Shown: one piece after another, positions 18,889 to 30,701 of the stretch
Layout: each line of letters opens with the position of its first letter
Numbering within the stretch: position 1 is the first letter of the stretch
Assembly: GCF_000156395.1 (NCBI RefSeq)
Contig: NZ_GG703818.1
Span: 385,667 to 449,666 of the forward strand
Length of the DNA stretch: 64,000 bases
Direction: 5' to 3'
DNA from: Providencia rustigianii DSM 4541
GTDB lineage: Bacteria > Pseudomonadota > Gammaproteobacteria > Enterobacterales > Enterobacteriaceae
Program-made: the position numbers and the translations under genes
The notes under the pieces: generated by a model
What the model was told of the DNA's origin: nothing
Databases searched by the model: none
What the model saw: the letters and a program-made list of their open reading frames with translations, nothing else

Positions 18889-21303
18889 TTACCAAGTTCT
18901 ACCAATATTAAATTGGAACTGTTCTGATTTATCGCCTTCGTAATCCTTAATAGGTTGCGCATAGGAGAAGACCAGAGGTCCAAGCGGCGAAATCCACTGT
19001 AAAGCAAGACCCGTAGATACACGGACATTGGTTGCATTACCGTAGTCAGGCATGCCTTTACGCCACTCTGGATTAATACTATTCCAATTGGTATCCCAAA
19101 CCGTACCCGCATCCACAAACAGTGAGGTACGGATCGTATTCGCATATTTTTCGTCAATAAATGGTGTTGGTGTAATCAGCTCAAATGATGCTGTATACAT
19201 TGCATTACCACCAACCGCATCGCTCGATGGGCTGCCTGGCTCTGGAACTGCCACACCATTGACCGATTTCAAGTAAACGGCTTTAGGACCAATGTTATTC
19301 GAACGGAAACCACGAATAGAGCTGGAGCCACCCGCATAGAAGTTCTCATAGAATGGCATTTGCTTACTGCCGATACCATCACCATAACCCGCTTGTGCTC
19401 GACCTAACACAACCCAAGTTTCATCATCATTTATTGGGTAATAATGTGCGGTATCAAAACGCAGTTTATAGTATTCGTTATCAGAACCAGGGACTGTAAC
19501 CTTACCTGAAACGCTGGTTTTATTACCCGATGTTGGGAAGAAACCACGGTTTAAGGAGTTATATGTCCAACCAACGTTCAATGTAAAGTCATCGGCTCTA
19601 AAGCTTTCTTTATTACGACCATCTGCTGTGACAGGCGGATTTTGCCCCATTGAATCGAGGTAATCCCACATTGCGGCTTGAGCTCGCATGTCAGATAAAT
19701 CGTTATGAACATAACCCGCACCAACACGGAATGAGTTATTTTCATTGAATGGGAAACTTAAGAAGCTATCAAGACCATAGGTTTTGTTGTTATAGCCTGA
19801 TAAATCCGCATCTTTAGCGCTAAAGTCGTTATAGAAAATACGCCCACCCAAACTCACCCCGTTAACGGTGAAGTAAGGGTCAGTCATTGAAAATTCTACG
19901 TTGGTTGAGTAGTCGTTTCGGCTCGCGTTAATACCAACCGCATTACCTGTACCTAACCAGTTATCCTGAGTCACACCGACTTGGAAACTCACGCCACTTT
20001 CAGTACCAAAACCAACACCAAAGTTCATAGAACCCGTGTTACGCTCTTTAACTTTATAAATGACATCAACTTGGTCAGCACTGCCAGGAATACGTTGAGT
20101 TTCAACATCTACCGTTTCAAAGAAACCTGTACGATTCAGACGTTCTTTACCTAATTCGACAAGATCATTACCTAACCAAGCACCTTCCATCTGACGCATT
20201 TCACGGCGTAAAACAGAATCCTTACTGGTATCGTTACCTTGGAAACGAATTTGGCGAACATAGAAACGGTTACCAGCATCCACATTGACATGCAACTTAA
20301 CCGTTTTATCTGCATCATTAATTTCAGGCTGAGTCATTACACGCGGATATGCGTAGCCATAGCGACCAAACAGATCTTTAATCTTGTTTTCCATCTGAGT
20401 CACTTGAGCACCGTTGTATAATTCACCCGGTGTAATCGTGATTAACTCTTTGATGTCCGCTAAATGCTCTGCCGTATTACCATTAACTTCAACTCCGGAG
20501 ATTTTGTATTGATCCCCTTCAGTAATATTAATTGTAATATAAATATCTTTTTTGTCTGGCGTCAGGCTCACTTGAGTGGAATCGATATTAAAACGGGCAT
20601 AACCACGATCAAGATAAAAACTGCGTAAAGTTTCTAAGTCACCCGCCAGTTTTTGCTTCTGATACTTTTGGTCAGCCGCTAAGTTCCACCAAGGCACATC
20701 GTCACGTAATTGGAGTTTATTCACCAATTCTGCGGTTGGATAATTTTTATTACCCACAATGTTGATCTGCTGAATTTTTGCAGATACGCCTTCAGAGAAC
20801 ACAAATTTTAAATCGACACGGTTACGTGGCAATGGAGTTACCACCGCTTTTACTGTCGCATTATATTTACCAACGCTGTAGTAAAAGTCTTCTAAACCTT
20901 TCTCTATATTCGCAATTTTAGTGCGGTCTAATGCTTCACCCACACGGACATTTGATGCTTCCAAGTTCTGCTTCAGCATGTCATCTTTTACAGATTTATT
21001 GCCTGTAAAAGTGATACTTGCGATGGTTGGTCGTTCTTTAACTTGAACGATCAGCGTGTTTCCATCACGCAGGACCCTAACATCTTCGAAGTTACCAGTA
21101 GAGAATAATGAACGGATTGAACGACTAATATCGTCGTTATCAACTGAATCACCGACCCTAACAGGCATGTTCAATAATGCTGCACCAACGGCGACGCGTT
21201 GTAGACCTTCGAAACGAATGTCTTTAACTACGAATCCGTCTGAACCGTATGCAGTGGCGCTACCTAAAAGCAGCGACGCTATGAGCAACTTTTTCATCGC
21301 CAT
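18889..21303 (-). CDS. bamA: Outer membrane protein assembly factor BamA
   Basis: Central subunit of the BAM complex that inserts beta-barrel proteins into the outer membrane. It is 804 residues (E. coli 810). Signal peptide [20 protein letters not shown], then five POTRA domains (about 21-420), then the 16-stranded barrel with the conserved loop-6 motif in SSIRGFRSN, ending FNIGRTW with the aromatic terminal residue typical of barrels. The start, 43 bp after rseP, matches E. coli. Confidence 0.99.
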   Translation of the reverse strand: MAMKKLLIASLLLGSATAYGSDGFVVKDIRFEGLQRVAVGAALLNMPVRVGDSVDNDDISRSIRSLFSTGNFEDVRVLRDGNTLIVQVKERPTIASITFTGNKSVKDDMLKQNLEASNVRVGEALDRTKIANIEKGLEDFYYSVGKYNATVKAVVTPLPRNRVDLKFVFSEGVSAKIQQINIVGNKNYPTAELVNKLQLRDDVPWWNLAADQKYQKQKLAGDLETLRSFYLDRGYARFNIDSTQVSLTPDKKDIYITINITEGDQYKISGVEVNGNTAEHLADIKELITITPGELYNGAQVTQMENKIKDLFGRYGYAYPRVMTQPEINDADKTVKLHVNVDAGNRFYVRQIRFQGNDTSKDSVLRREMRQMEGAWLGNDLVELGKERLNRTGFFETVDVETQRIPGSADQVDVIYKVKERNTGSMNFGVGFGTESGVSFQVGVTQDNWLGTGNAVGINASRNDYSTNVEFSMTDPYFTVNGVSLGGRIFYNDFSAKDADLSGYNNKTYGLDSFLSFPFNENNSFRVGAGYVHNDLSDMRAQAAMWDYLDSMGQNPPVTADGRNKESFRADDFTLNVGWTYNSLNRGFFPTSGNKTSVSGKVTVPGSDNEYYKLRFDTAHYYPINDDETWVVLGRAQAGYGDGIGSKQMPFYENFYAGGSSSIRGFRSNNIGPKAVYLKSVNGVAVPEPGSPSSDAVGGNAMYTASFELITPTPFIDEKYANTIRTSLFVDAGTVWDTNWNSINPEWRKGMPDYGNATNVRVSTGLALQWISPLGPLVFSYAQPIKDYEGDKSEQFQFNIGRTW

Positions 21304-21345
21304 CGTTGTTATGCGTATTCCTTACTGGTCCCAAGCTTTCAAAAA

Positions 21346-22698
21346 TTAGAAGCGAGAGAAATCATTAAAAAGTGCAAGTCCCATTAACAGAATCAATGCC
21401 ATTGCACCTATCCGAAAACTAAAGTCTTGAACTCGCTCAGACACTGGGCTTCCCTTAATTTTTTCAATTAATAAGAAGAGTAAGTGCCCCCCATCTAACA
21501 CAGGCAATGGAAATAAATTGATGATGCCTAGGTTTACGCTAATCAGCGCAATAAACATCAAATAATATACCAAGCCTGATTCAGCCGAAACCCCCGCGCC
21601 TTTCGCGATAGATACCGGACCACTCAAGTTATTGAGTTTGACATCCCCAACAACTAATTTACCCATCATATTGACTGTCAGTTTCATTAACTGCCAAGTC
21701 TTATCGCTAGCTTGAAATAGCGCAGATAACGGATCATACTCCTGCACCATTTTATACTCATCAGCTAACGGTAGCACTGATAATTCAACGCCAGCAAGCC
21801 CAACTTTTTCTCCTCGTTTTCCATCTTGGCTATCCGGAGTCAATGTTAAAGGCACTTGTTGCTGATTTCTTTCTACGATTAATTTCAGTGGTGTCCCCGG
21901 ATTAGCCCGAATAATTTTCGTTACTGGATTCCAAATATCCAGAGCTTCTCCGTTAACACTAATAATTCTATCTCCGGGTTTTAAACCGGCACGAGCACCT
22001 GCTAAGCCTTCAGTCACTTTGAGGATGACTGGGTCTACCTTGGCAGATACTGGCATAATGCCAATCGACAAAATTGGATCTTGTTTTTCAGGATCAAATT
22101 GCCAAGAGGTCAAGTCTGCTGTTTTTGAAACTGGCTCATTATATCCTTGAGGCAAAACTTGTGCAGTAAATTCCCGATCACCAATTTTACCCACTAAGGC
22201 TAAACGAACAGAATTCCAATCAGGTGTTTCGATACCATCGATCGATTTTAGTTCCATTTTAGGCTCAAAATTTGCTTGAGCTGCAATAGAACCCGGCTTG
22301 ATATCCTCGATGACGGGGCGCACGGATGGAATCCCAATCATAAACACAATCCAGTAGACAACAATAGCTAGTAAAAAGTTCGCTAGCGGACCTGCACTAA
22401 TAATGGCAGCTCGTTGCCCAACTGTTTTATTGTTAAACGCAAGATGCCTACGTTCTGGTGCAACTTCACCAACACGCTCATCAAGCATTTTGACATAACC
22501 CCCTAGAGGGATCAGCGCCAATACAAACTCGGTACCGTGTTTATCGACTTTACGCCAAAGCGTTTTACCAAACCCAATAGAAAATCGCTCAACATAAACA
22601 CCACAACGGCGAGCGACCCAATAATGACCAAATTCGTGTACTGTAATCAGTACACCTATTGCAATAATAAATGCCGCTAAGCTCCAAATGAATCCCAT
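21346..22698 (-). CDS. rseP: Site-2 intramembrane protease RseP
   Basis: Inner-membrane zinc protease that cleaves RseA after DegS, releasing sigma-E; it also clears signal-peptide remnants. The zinc motif HEFGH is His21-Glu22-His25 in the first membrane helix, the third ligand lies in [11 protein letters not shown] near residue 400, and two PDZ domains lie between (about 115-310, with [13 protein letters not shown] in the second). It is 450 residues, as in E. coli. Eight bp after cdsA. Confidence 0.98.
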   Translation of the reverse strand: MGFIWSLAAFIIAIGVLITVHEFGHYWVARRCGVYVERFSIGFGKTLWRKVDKHGTEFVLALIPLGGYVKMLDERVGEVAPERRHLAFNNKTVGQRAAIISAGPLANFLLAIVVYWIVFMIGIPSVRPVIEDIKPGSIAAQANFEPKMELKSIDGIETPDWNSVRLALVGKIGDREFTAQVLPQGYNEPVSKTADLTSWQFDPEKQDPILSIGIMPVSAKVDPVILKVTEGLAGARAGLKPGDRIISVNGEALDIWNPVTKIIRANPGTPLKLIVERNQQQVPLTLTPDSQDGKRGEKVGLAGVELSVLPLADEYKMVQEYDPLSALFQASDKTWQLMKLTVNMMGKLVVGDVKLNNLSGPVSIAKGAGVSAESGLVYYLMFIALISVNLGIINLFPLPVLDGGHLLFLLIEKIKGSPVSERVQDFSFRIGAMALILLMGLALFNDFSRF

Positions 22699-22706
22699 TG
22701 ATATTC

Positions 22707-23573
22707 CTAAAGACCAAAACCGTTAAAAACTAACAAATTCAGCCCTGCAAATACCGGAATTGCGGCTGTCAGGCTGTCAATTCTATCAAGAATTCCACCA
22801 TGCCCCGGAATCAAATGGCTACTATCTTTGATACCAGATTGACGCTTAAACATACTTTCGGTTAAGTCGCCAAATACAGATACTACAACAACAATAATTG
22901 ATGTCACTAGTAAATAATCTGGCATGACAGGGATTGGGGCATATAAACTAAATAACCATGAGATGATGCCCGCAGTGATTAAACCACCAATCAATCCTTC
23001 CCATGTTTTACCTGGCGATACTTTTGGCGCCATTTTATTACGTCCGATGGTGCGCCCAAATGCATAAGCACCAGAATCTGCGCCCCAAACTAACAACATG
23101 ACATATAAAAGCCACCACGCACCAAATGAGCTATCACTTTGATAACCAATAGTTCTTAACACCATCATTCCACAATAGAATGGAACAATCGTTAACACGC
23201 CAAATAATAAACGAAGAATGATAGACTTGCCCCATGAGGCAGAAGCTGGATAAGTCACGACAAGTAAAATCGCAGCGACCCACCAGATCAGTCCGGCCCA
23301 TAAGCCATACAGAATAAGTGGCTCATGGGTTAGCATGGTCATGTCAGGTAAAGAAAATTGAATCGCCAACAACACCACTGCGAATACGGCCGCTAAACCA
23401 ATACGTTTAGCTTGTGAATGCCACCCTGCGAACTGAGCCCATTCCCATGCCCCCAATGCACAGACTGCAATGACAACAAACCCGAAATTAGCCGGAGAAA
23501 GTAAAAATAAAGCTGCGATAACAATAGGTATTAAAATTACCGCAGTGAGTAAACGATACTTCAGCACATCCAT
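22707..23573 (-). CDS. cdsA: Phosphatidate cytidylyltransferase (CDP-diglyceride synthase)
   Basis: Makes CDP-diacylglycerol from phosphatidic acid and CTP, the branch point of phospholipid synthesis. It is an integral inner-membrane protein with about eight hydrophobic segments, 288 residues (E. coli 285). The CTP-transferase signature is visible near the C-terminus: [19 protein letters not shown] followed by [15 protein letters not shown]. Six bp after uppS. Confidence 0.97.
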   Translation of the reverse strand: MDVLKYRLLTAVILIPIVIAALFLLSPANFGFVVIAVCALGAWEWAQFAGWHSQAKRIGLAAVFAVVLLAIQFSLPDMTMLTHEPLILYGLWAGLIWWVAAILLVVTYPASASWGKSIILRLLFGVLTIVPFYCGMMVLRTIGYQSDSSFGAWWLLYVMLLVWGADSGAYAFGRTIGRNKMAPKVSPGKTWEGLIGGLITAGIISWLFSLYAPIPVMPDYLLVTSIIVVVVSVFGDLTESMFKRQSGIKDSSHLIPGHGGILDRIDSLTAAIPVFAGLNLLVFNGFGL

Positions 23574-23579
23574 CCCCTT

Positions 23580-24332
23580 TTATTTGACGAGTTCGTCATC
23601 TGATTCAGCCCCACCATAGCGACGCTCACGTTGACTAAAAGCATCCACTGCACTCTGAAATACTGTCTCATCAAAATCTGGCCATAACACGTTAGTGAAA
23701 TAAAACTCTGCGTAAGCGACTTGCCATAATAAAAAATTACTAATGCGGTGTTCTCCACCTGTACGAATAACCAAATCTACATTTTCTTGGTCATGCATAC
23801 AAATATGCTGACTAATTGCACATTCATCCACATCATCGATAGAAAGCTCACCACGACTGACTTTGCCATAAACTTGTTTGACGCTGTTAACAATATCCCA
23901 TCTACCACCATAATTTGCTGCGATGTTTAGCTGTAAACCCGTATTGTCTGCAGTTAACGCTTCCGCTTTATCAATTCTTTTTCTTAACGTTTCACTAAAA
24001 CGGCTAACATCACCAATAATTTTGAGTTTTACATTATTTTTATGGAGATTTTTAACTTCGTTATCTAATGCAAAAACAAACAGATCCATCAACGAACTCA
24101 CTTCTTTTTCTGGTCGTTTCCAGTTTTCGCTGCTGAATGCGTAAAGAGTGAGTGAACTAATTTTATTCTTTACCGCAAAACGCACAGAACTACGTACAGA
24201 TTCAACACCTGCTCGATGACCAGTAATTCTGAATTTTCCTCTCTGTTTAGCCCATCGTCCATTACCATCCATTATGATAGCAACATGCTTCGGCATCATA
24301 GATTCAGAGAGATTTTCACCACTAGAGTTCAT
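23580..24332 (-). CDS. uppS: Undecaprenyl diphosphate synthase
   Basis: Cis-prenyltransferase (IspU) that extends farnesyl-PP with isopentenyl-PP to C55-PP, the carrier for peptidoglycan and O-antigen. The signature HVAIIMDGNGRWAK places the catalytic Asp at residue 22; NYGGRWDIV, and RTGGEHRISNFLLWQVAYAE late in the protein, complete the active site. It is 250 residues (E. coli 253). First gene of a tight uppS-cdsA-rseP-bamA-skp-lpxD run. Confidence 0.97.
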   Translation of the reverse strand: MNSSGENLSESMMPKHVAIIMDGNGRWAKQRGKFRITGHRAGVESVRSSVRFAVKNKISSLTLYAFSSENWKRPEKEVSSLMDLFVFALDNEVKNLHKNNVKLKIIGDVSRFSETLRKRIDKAEALTADNTGLQLNIAANYGGRWDIVNSVKQVYGKVSRGELSIDDVDECAISQHICMHDQENVDLVIRTGGEHRISNFLLWQVAYAEFYFTNVLWPDFDETVFQSAVDAFSQRERRYGGAESDDELVK

Positions 24333-24517
24333 TAAATGTTAATCCTTGTCTGTACTACTTGGAAATCCGGCTCAATCATAACGCTTATGATTACATTTGC
24401 TGATAAGACACATCCTTTAATTTGAAGACTGCTGATATTGTCTCTATTTTTCAACATAGCCACACATATTAAAGATATATTATAGTTATCAGCAACTAAA
24501 TAAATCACATATCAAGA

Positions 24518-25711
24518 TTAAAATTCTTGAGAAATGAGTTGAGTTGTTTCACGACGAGCACAAGCATCGATTTCTAAGACCTCATCAATGGATGCTGGTT
24601 CCGAAAAATGAAGTTTATCCATAATCTTACGATTAATTTTTGCGATATCCGTAAAACGGATTTTTTCTTCTAAGAAAGCTGCAACCGTAATTTCATTCGC
24701 ACCATTCAGTGCCGTTGTTGCCGCTTGGCCTTGGTGACAGGCATCAATAGCTAATTTTAGGCAAGGATAGCGTTGATAGTCAGGTTCAACAAATGTTAAT
24801 GAAGATAACGTTGTAAAATCTAATGCTTTTGCACCTGAGATAATACGTTGAGGATAGGCCATGCTGTAAGAAATAGGTGTACGCATATCTGGCGTTCCTA
24901 GCTGGGCGATAACACTACCATCCCGATAACGCACCATTGAGTGAATCACAGACTGAGGATGAATAATGACTTCCATCTGTGTTTCATTAGCATTGAAGAA
25001 ATAGCAAGCTTCAATATATTCCAAGCCTTTATTCATCATTGTCGCTGAATCGACCGAAATTTTACGCCCCATAGACCAATTAGGATGATTACACGCTTCA
25101 TCAGGCGTCACATTATCTAGGTAAGATAATGCTGTATCTCTAAATGGGCCACCAGATCCGGTCAATACGATGCTGGAAATACCCGACTTGGTCAGATCTG
25201 CAAAGCCTAAATTTAATTGAATCTCGGTAGGTAAGCTTTGGAAAATTGCATTATGCTCACTATCAATAGGAAAGACCGTTGCATTATGTTCACGAATCGC
25301 ATTAAAGAATAAACGTCCACTAGTGATCAGTGACTCTTTATTCGCTAATAATATTCTTTTTCCTTTACGGATCGCCGCCAAAGTAGGTAATAAACCTGCA
25401 ACACCCGTGATAGCCGACATAACTTGATCAGCTTCATCTAACCCAGCTAGCTCAATCGCAGATTCTCGACCCGATAACACTTCAGTTTTACAATTATTTT
25501 CGGTCAGAATAATGCGTAATTCCTTTGCTGCGTGTTCATCTGCCATCGAAACATATTTTGGATTGAATTCTAGGCACTGGCTAGCCATTTCAGCCACATT
25601 TTTACCTGCAACTAAAGCAACAATTTGAAATTTTTCAGGATTTTGGCGAACAACAGAAAGTGTACTTGTACCGATTGAACCTGTAGAACCCAGGATAGTA
25701 AGACGTTTCAT
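24518..25711 (-). CDS. dxr: 1-deoxy-D-xylulose 5-phosphate reductoisomerase
   Basis: Second step of the MEP isoprenoid pathway, NADPH-dependent conversion of DXP to MEP; its product feeds UppS downstream. NADPH-binding [10 protein letters not shown] starts at residue 8, the metal/substrate motifs [11 protein letters not shown] and [17 protein letters not shown] are in the centre, and it is 397 residues (E. coli 398). It stands 185 bp upstream of uppS; that gap has no strong terminator, so read-through is possible. Confidence 0.98.
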   Translation of the reverse strand: MKRLTILGSTGSIGTSTLSVVRQNPEKFQIVALVAGKNVAEMASQCLEFNPKYVSMADEHAAKELRIILTENNCKTEVLSGRESAIELAGLDEADQVMSAITGVAGLLPTLAAIRKGKRILLANKESLITSGRLFFNAIREHNATVFPIDSEHNAIFQSLPTEIQLNLGFADLTKSGISSIVLTGSGGPFRDTALSYLDNVTPDEACNHPNWSMGRKISVDSATMMNKGLEYIEACYFFNANETQMEVIIHPQSVIHSMVRYRDGSVIAQLGTPDMRTPISYSMAYPQRIISGAKALDFTTLSSLTFVEPDYQRYPCLKLAIDACHQGQAATTALNGANEITVAAFLEEKIRFTDIAKINRKIMDKLHFSEPASIDEVLEIDACARRETTQLISQEF

Positions 25712-25795
25712 AGTGATCAGATACTCTGTATTAATTCAATACTGAGATTATATCAGCTTAGAGATAAGAAAGGATTGTTTAATAGAAATGATAAA

Positions 25796-25850
25796 TAATA
25801 AAGCCATGCTAAAGCACACTTTTAAAAAATGTGTTCAGATGGCTTTATTA
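25796..25850 (-). terminator. Long hairpin between frr and dxr, probable frr terminator
   Basis: Perfect 12-bp arms TAATAAAGCCAT (25796-25807) and ATGGCTTTATTA (25839-25850) enclose a second small stem ACAC/GTGT. On the minus strand it is followed by a T-rich stretch. It lies 10 bp after the frr stop. Confidence 0.65.
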
Positions 25851-25860
25851 TCAAGATGGA

Positions 25861-26418
25861 TTAAAACTCCATCAACTCCGCTTCTTTTTGCGCTAATGCC
25901 TCATCAACTTTCTTGATAAAACTATCAGTCAGCTTTTGGATATCATCCTGAGAACGGCGTTCATCATCTTCACTGATTTCTTTATCTTTCAGTAAAGCTT
26001 TAACTTTATCGTTAGCATCACGACGGACGTTACGAATAGCAATACGACCTTGCTCTGCCTCACCACGAACGACTTTGATTAAGTCTTTACGACGTTCTTC
26101 AGTCAACGCTGGGAGTGGAACACGGATTACTGTACCTGCTGATGATGGATTCAGACCTAAGTCAGACGCCATAATTGCTTTCTCAATCGCTGGAGACATA
26201 GAGCGATCGAATACAGAAATTGCTAATGTACGAGAGTCTTCAACTGTCACGTTCGCTAGTTGGCGTAAAGGTGTTGCAGAACCATAATATTCAACTACGA
26301 TGCCATCTAACAGGCTTGGGGACGCACGACCAGTACGAATTTTACTGATTTGACTTTTTAGTGCTTCAAGGCTCTTTTCCATACGGTCTTGAGCATCTTT
26401 TTGGATTTCGTTAATCAC
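25861..26418 (-). CDS. frr: Ribosome recycling factor
   Basis: With EF-G and IF3 it splits the post-termination ribosome. It is 185 residues as in E. coli: a three-helix bundle (domain I, residues 1-30 and 105-185, with the conserved RREANDKVK-like [14 protein letters not shown]) and a small beta domain II. The start codon is GTG, as in E. coli. Follows pyrH by 108 bp. Confidence 0.98.
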   Translation of the reverse strand: MINEIQKDAQDRMEKSLEALKSQISKIRTGRASPSLLDGIVVEYYGSATPLRQLANVTVEDSRTLAISVFDRSMSPAIEKAIMASDLGLNPSSAGTVIRVPLPALTEERRKDLIKVVRGEAEQGRIAIRNVRRDANDKVKALLKDKEISEDDERRSQDDIQKLTDSFIKKVDEALAQKEAELMEF

Positions 26419-26526
26419 GTTATCAACCCTTAAGAACTTGTTATTAACGGCCGCAAAGCAGCCTCGCTTAAATTGTCTGAATTTACTTTAGATAATACAT
26501 TTAAACTCAGACCATGTCTCTGAGTA

Positions 26527-27255
26527 TTAATTGTGAGAAATCAGAGTTCCTTCATTCTCGCCCATCACAACACGACGTAACGCACCTGGCTTATTCATGT
26601 TAAAAACACGAATTGGTAGGTTGTGATCGCGAGCCAGAGTGAATGCAGCTAAATCCATAACTTTCAATTCACGCTCAAGGACTTCTTGATAATTCAAATT
26701 TTCATACAGAACGGCATCAGGGTCTTTAGCAGGATCTGAAGAGTATACGCCATCAACTTTTGTGGCTTTCAATACAACATCAGCTTCAATTTCAATGCCG
26801 CGTAAGCATGCTGCTGAGTCCGTTGTGAAGAATGGATTTCCTGTTCCCGCAGAAAAAATAACCACACGGCCATGACGTAGCAGGCTAATAGCTTCAGCCC
26901 AGCTATAGTTATCACACACGCCATTCAGTGGAATTGCAGACATTAATCTTGCATTCACATATGCTCGGTGCAGCGCATCTCGCATTGCAAGACCATTCAT
27001 CACTGTTGCCAGCATCCCCATATGGTCGCCAACAACGCGGTTCATGCCAGCTTGTGCTAAACCCGCACCACGGAACAAGTTACCACCACCAATAACCACA
27101 CCGACCTGTATACCCAGTTCTATAAGTTCTTTGATTTCCTGAGCCATACGATCTAAAACGCTAGCATCGATACCAAAACCTTCTGCGCCTTGTAGAGCTT
27201 CGCCACTTAGCTTAAGCAGAATTCGCTGATAAACGGGTTTTGCATTGGTTGCCAT
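26527..27255 (-). CDS. pyrH: Uridylate kinase
   Basis: Essential UMP kinase of the amino-acid-kinase fold, hexameric, activated by GTP and inhibited by UTP. It is 242 residues (E. coli 241), with [11 protein letters not shown] at the N-terminus, [12 protein letters not shown] for phosphate binding, and the [14 protein letters not shown] loop. Position in rpsB-tsf-pyrH-frr is conserved in most bacteria. Confidence 0.98.
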   Translation of the reverse strand: MATNAKPVYQRILLKLSGEALQGAEGFGIDASVLDRMAQEIKELIELGIQVGVVIGGGNLFRGAGLAQAGMNRVVGDHMGMLATVMNGLAMRDALHRAYVNARLMSAIPLNGVCDNYSWAEAISLLRHGRVVIFSAGTGNPFFTTDSAACLRGIEIEADVVLKATKVDGVYSSDPAKDPDAVLYENLNYQEVLERELKVMDLAAFTLARDHNLPIRVFNMNKPGALRRVVMGENEGTLISHN

Positions 27256-27409
27256 GAGTTGTGTCCTAACAGGTAATTATTGGAGTTACATATATAGAGT
27301 TATCAATAACCCTATATGACGAAAATTCATTTTATATCAATATTACACAAAATAGTTCAAGTTAAACGAAGCTAGCGCACATGTAGCTTGAAATATAAAG
27401 TGTATTAAA

Positions 27410-27436
27410 GAAAGGCCGCCAATTGGCGGCCCTTTT
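27410..27436 (-). terminator. Intrinsic terminator after tsf
   Basis: A perfect 18-bp palindrome GGCCGCCAATTGGCGGCC (27414-27431) is followed on the minus strand by TTTCTTT. It probably separates rpsB-tsf from pyrH. Confidence 0.85.
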
Positions 27437-27442
27437 AGTTGA

Positions 27443-28294
27443 TTACTTGCTCATTGCAGCAACTTCTGCTGCAAAGTCAGTTTCAACTTTCTCGATACCT
27501 TCACCTACTTCATAACGGATGAAGTTAGTGACTTTAGCACCTTTTTCTTTCAGTAAGTCACCAACAGATTTGCTTGGATCCATTACGAAAGGCTGGCCAG
27601 TCAGAGAAATTTCGCCAGTAAATTTGTTCATGCGACCGATAACCATTTTTTCAGCGATTTCGCGTGGTTTACCAGATTGCATTGCGATGTCTAACTGAAT
27701 TTGGTGCTCATGAGCAACAACATCAGCTGGAACGTTGTCTGGGGTTACATATTCTGGCTTGCTTGCAGCAATGTGCATAGCGATATGCTTCAGCAGTTCT
27801 TCATCTGCGCCTTCAGCGGCAACTAGAACACCGATACGTGCGCCGTGCAGGTAGCTACCTACTTGTGCGCCTTCCAGAATTGCAACGCGACGAATATTGA
27901 TGTTTTCACCAATTTTCGCAACTAAAGCAGTACGAGCTTCTTCGAATTTTGCTTTCAGAGCATCGATGTCAGCGTTTTTATCAGCAACAACTGATGCTAA
28001 TACTTCTTTACCGAATGCTAGGAAACCAGCATCTTTAGCAACGAAGTCAGTTTCGCAGTTCAGTTCGATCAACGCGCCAGTTTTACCATCATTGAAAACT
28101 TCAGTCAGGATAACGCCTTCAGCAGCAACACGGCCTGCTTTTTTAGCTGCTTTCGCTTGACCTGATTTACGCATGTTGTCGATTGCTAATTCGATATCGC
28201 CATTAGCTTCAACTAGTGCTTTTTTACATTCCATCATACCTGCGCCAGTACGTTCGCGCAGTTCTTTTACCAATGCAGCGGTAATTCCAGACAT
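27443..28294 (-). CDS. tsf: Elongation factor Ts
   Basis: Guanine-nucleotide exchange factor for EF-Tu. It is 283 residues (E. coli 283): an N-terminal UBA-like helical domain with [16 protein letters not shown], the core with the EF-Tu-contacting TDFVAKD motif near residue 79, and a C-terminal module ending [11 protein letters not shown] start it at [14 protein letters not shown] because an upstream extension of 32 residues runs through the rpsB-tsf hairpin and has no counterpart in the family. Confidence 0.98.
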   Translation of the reverse strand: MSGITAALVKELRERTGAGMMECKKALVEANGDIELAIDNMRKSGQAKAAKKAGRVAAEGVILTEVFNDGKTGALIELNCETDFVAKDAGFLAFGKEVLASVVADKNADIDALKAKFEEARTALVAKIGENINIRRVAILEGAQVGSYLHGARIGVLVAAEGADEELLKHIAMHIAASKPEYVTPDNVPADVVAHEHQIQLDIAMQSGKPREIAEKMVIGRMNKFTGEISLTGQPFVMDPSKSVGDLLKEKGAKVTNFIRYEVGEGIEKVETDFAAEVAAMSK

Positions 28295-28354
28295 GTGATT
28301 TATTCCTCGATATGCCTCGCGAGATTTTCCTCGCAAGGATAGTTCTGATTCACA

Positions 28355-28384
28355 GAAACAAAAGGGGCCTAGTAGGCCCCTTCT
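28355..28384 (-). terminator. rpsB-tsf intergenic attenuator/terminator
   Basis: Stem AAGGGGCC(TACTA)GGCCCCTT followed by TTTGTTT on the minus strand lies between rpsB and tsf. A similar hairpin in E. coli lets only part of the transcripts continue into tsf. Confidence 0.85.
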
Positions 28385-28428
28385 AACCAATATATAGCAA
28401 TACCTGGTTAATAAGGGCTTTTGCCTTA

Positions 28429-29381
<953 letters not shown>

Positions 29382-29388
29382 GGCGCGC

Positions 29389-29418
29389 TTTATACCATAA
29401 AACAGAGTTGCAATCCAA
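29389..29418 (-). promoter_or_regulatory. rpsB-tsf promoter
   Basis: Minus-strand -35 TTGGAT (29413-29418), 18-bp spacer, and an extended -10 TGGTATAAA (hexamer 29389-29394) followed by GCGCGCC. The GC-rich discriminator predicts negative control by ppGpp/DksA. Confidence 0.65.
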
Positions 29419-29797
29419 TATTTGTTGCTTTTTTCGCTGATAAAAATCGAATATGGTGTCGTGATATCACCGGAGTGATGGTCTAATTTAGTGGTACAAC
29501 AAAACAATACCTAAACTATAATCTAAAAAATGGGTTTATTCGAATTGAGAAACTCATTTTTTGCAATTTGTGCTACAAAAGGCTCAATTTGAACAAACTG
29601 AGATAGCCATGTGGCTTACCCTTTAGGCCTTGGTTGGCAACTCAACATATCTCCTACTATTTGGTAGATAGTTGGCAGAAAATGCGGTGACTGTTACCAT
29701 ACCGCTATCAATGGTAAAAATGTCGCAACAATTGCCCATTTCAACCGCCTTTATTTAACATGTCGCAAATTCTTGCGGACATATATGGACTGAACTC
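29419..29797. other. Divergent control region between rpsB and map
   Basis: No gene fits here. An inverted repeat ATCAC(CGGA)GTGAT (29466-29479) lies upstream of the rpsB promoter. On the plus strand a hairpin of ATGTC-GCAA with TTGC-G-GACAT (29760-29782) sits right before the map start codon. I could not define the map promoter. Confidence 0.5.
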
Positions 29798-30595
29798 ATG
29801 GCTATTATTATTAAGACTGAAGAAGATATTCAGAAAATGCGTGTTGCTGGTCGACTAGCAGCTGAAGTGTTAGAGATGATCGCTCCGCATGTAGTGCCGG
29901 GAGTCAGTACAGGTGAACTTGATCGTCTGTGCCACAAACACATTGTTGAGCAACAACAAGCGATCCCAGCCTGCCTTGACTACCATGGCTTCCCAAAATC
30001 CGTTTGTATCTCTGTCAACGATGTTATCTGTCACGGTATTCCAAGTGACGATAAAATTCTGAAAGATGGAGACGTAGTAAACATTGATGTGACCGTTATT
30101 AAAGATGAATTCCACGGCGATACCTCAAAAATGTTTATCGTAGGTAAACCTACCATTCAAGGCGAGCGCCTGTGTCAAGTGACACAAGAAAGCCTCTACC
30201 TCGCTATTCGCATGGTAAAACCGGGGATCCGTTTACGTACCATTGGTAAAGCCATCCAAGAATTCGTTGAAAAACAAGACCTATCTGTCGTTCGCGAATA
30301 CTGCGGCCATGGTATTGGTAAAGGTTTCCATGAAGAGCCGCAAGTTCTGCACTATGACGCAGATGACAGCGGTGTAATTCTGCAAAAAGGGATGACATTC
30401 ACTATTGAGCCTATGGTTAATACTGGGGATTACCGTATTCGTACTATGAAAGATGGCTGGACGGTAAAAACCAAAGATAGAGGCTTATCCGCACAGTATG
30501 AACATACTTTAGTGGTTACTGATAATGGCTGTGAAATTCTGACACTACGTAAAGAAGAAGAGCCATTTATCTCAGCGGTTCTTATCAACGAATAA
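29798..30595 (+). CDS. map: Methionine aminopeptidase, type I
   Basis: Essential enzyme that removes the initiator methionine when the second residue is small. It is 265 residues (E. coli 264) with the pita-bread fold and five dinuclear-metal ligands: Asp in NIDVTVIKDEFHGD (two), His in CGHGIGKGFHEEP, and Glu in FTIEPM and QYEHT. Divergent from rpsB and followed by an intrinsic terminator. Confidence 0.98.
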   Translation: MAIIIKTEEDIQKMRVAGRLAAEVLEMIAPHVVPGVSTGELDRLCHKHIVEQQQAIPACLDYHGFPKSVCISVNDVICHGIPSDDKILKDGDVVNIDVTVIKDEFHGDTSKMFIVGKPTIQGERLCQVTQESLYLAIRMVKPGIRLRTIGKAIQEFVEKQDLSVVREYCGHGIGKGFHEEPQVLHYDADDSGVILQKGMTFTIEPMVNTGDYRIRTMKDGWTVKTKDRGLSAQYEHTLVVTDNGCEILTLRKEEEPFISAVLINE

Positions 30596-30603
30596 TCATC
30601 TTC

Positions 30604-30632
30604 TTAGCTCCTCTTATTGGGGAGCTTGTTTC
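30604..30632 (+). terminator. Intrinsic terminator of map
   Basis: Stem AGCTCC (30606-30611) / GGAGCT (30621-30626) with 9-base loop, then TTGTTT. Confidence 0.75.
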
Positions 30633-30701
30633 TCTGTTCATCCTTCCAGAAAAAACGTAAGCTGGTCATAATTTCTGTATGGCTATCAACACGGACAGAG
30701 A

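Noticed and set aside
20940-20985. GAACTT inside bamA on the minus strand as a sigma-E promoter
   Set aside because: No convincing -10 at the right spacing, and it lies about 2 kb from the next gene start.
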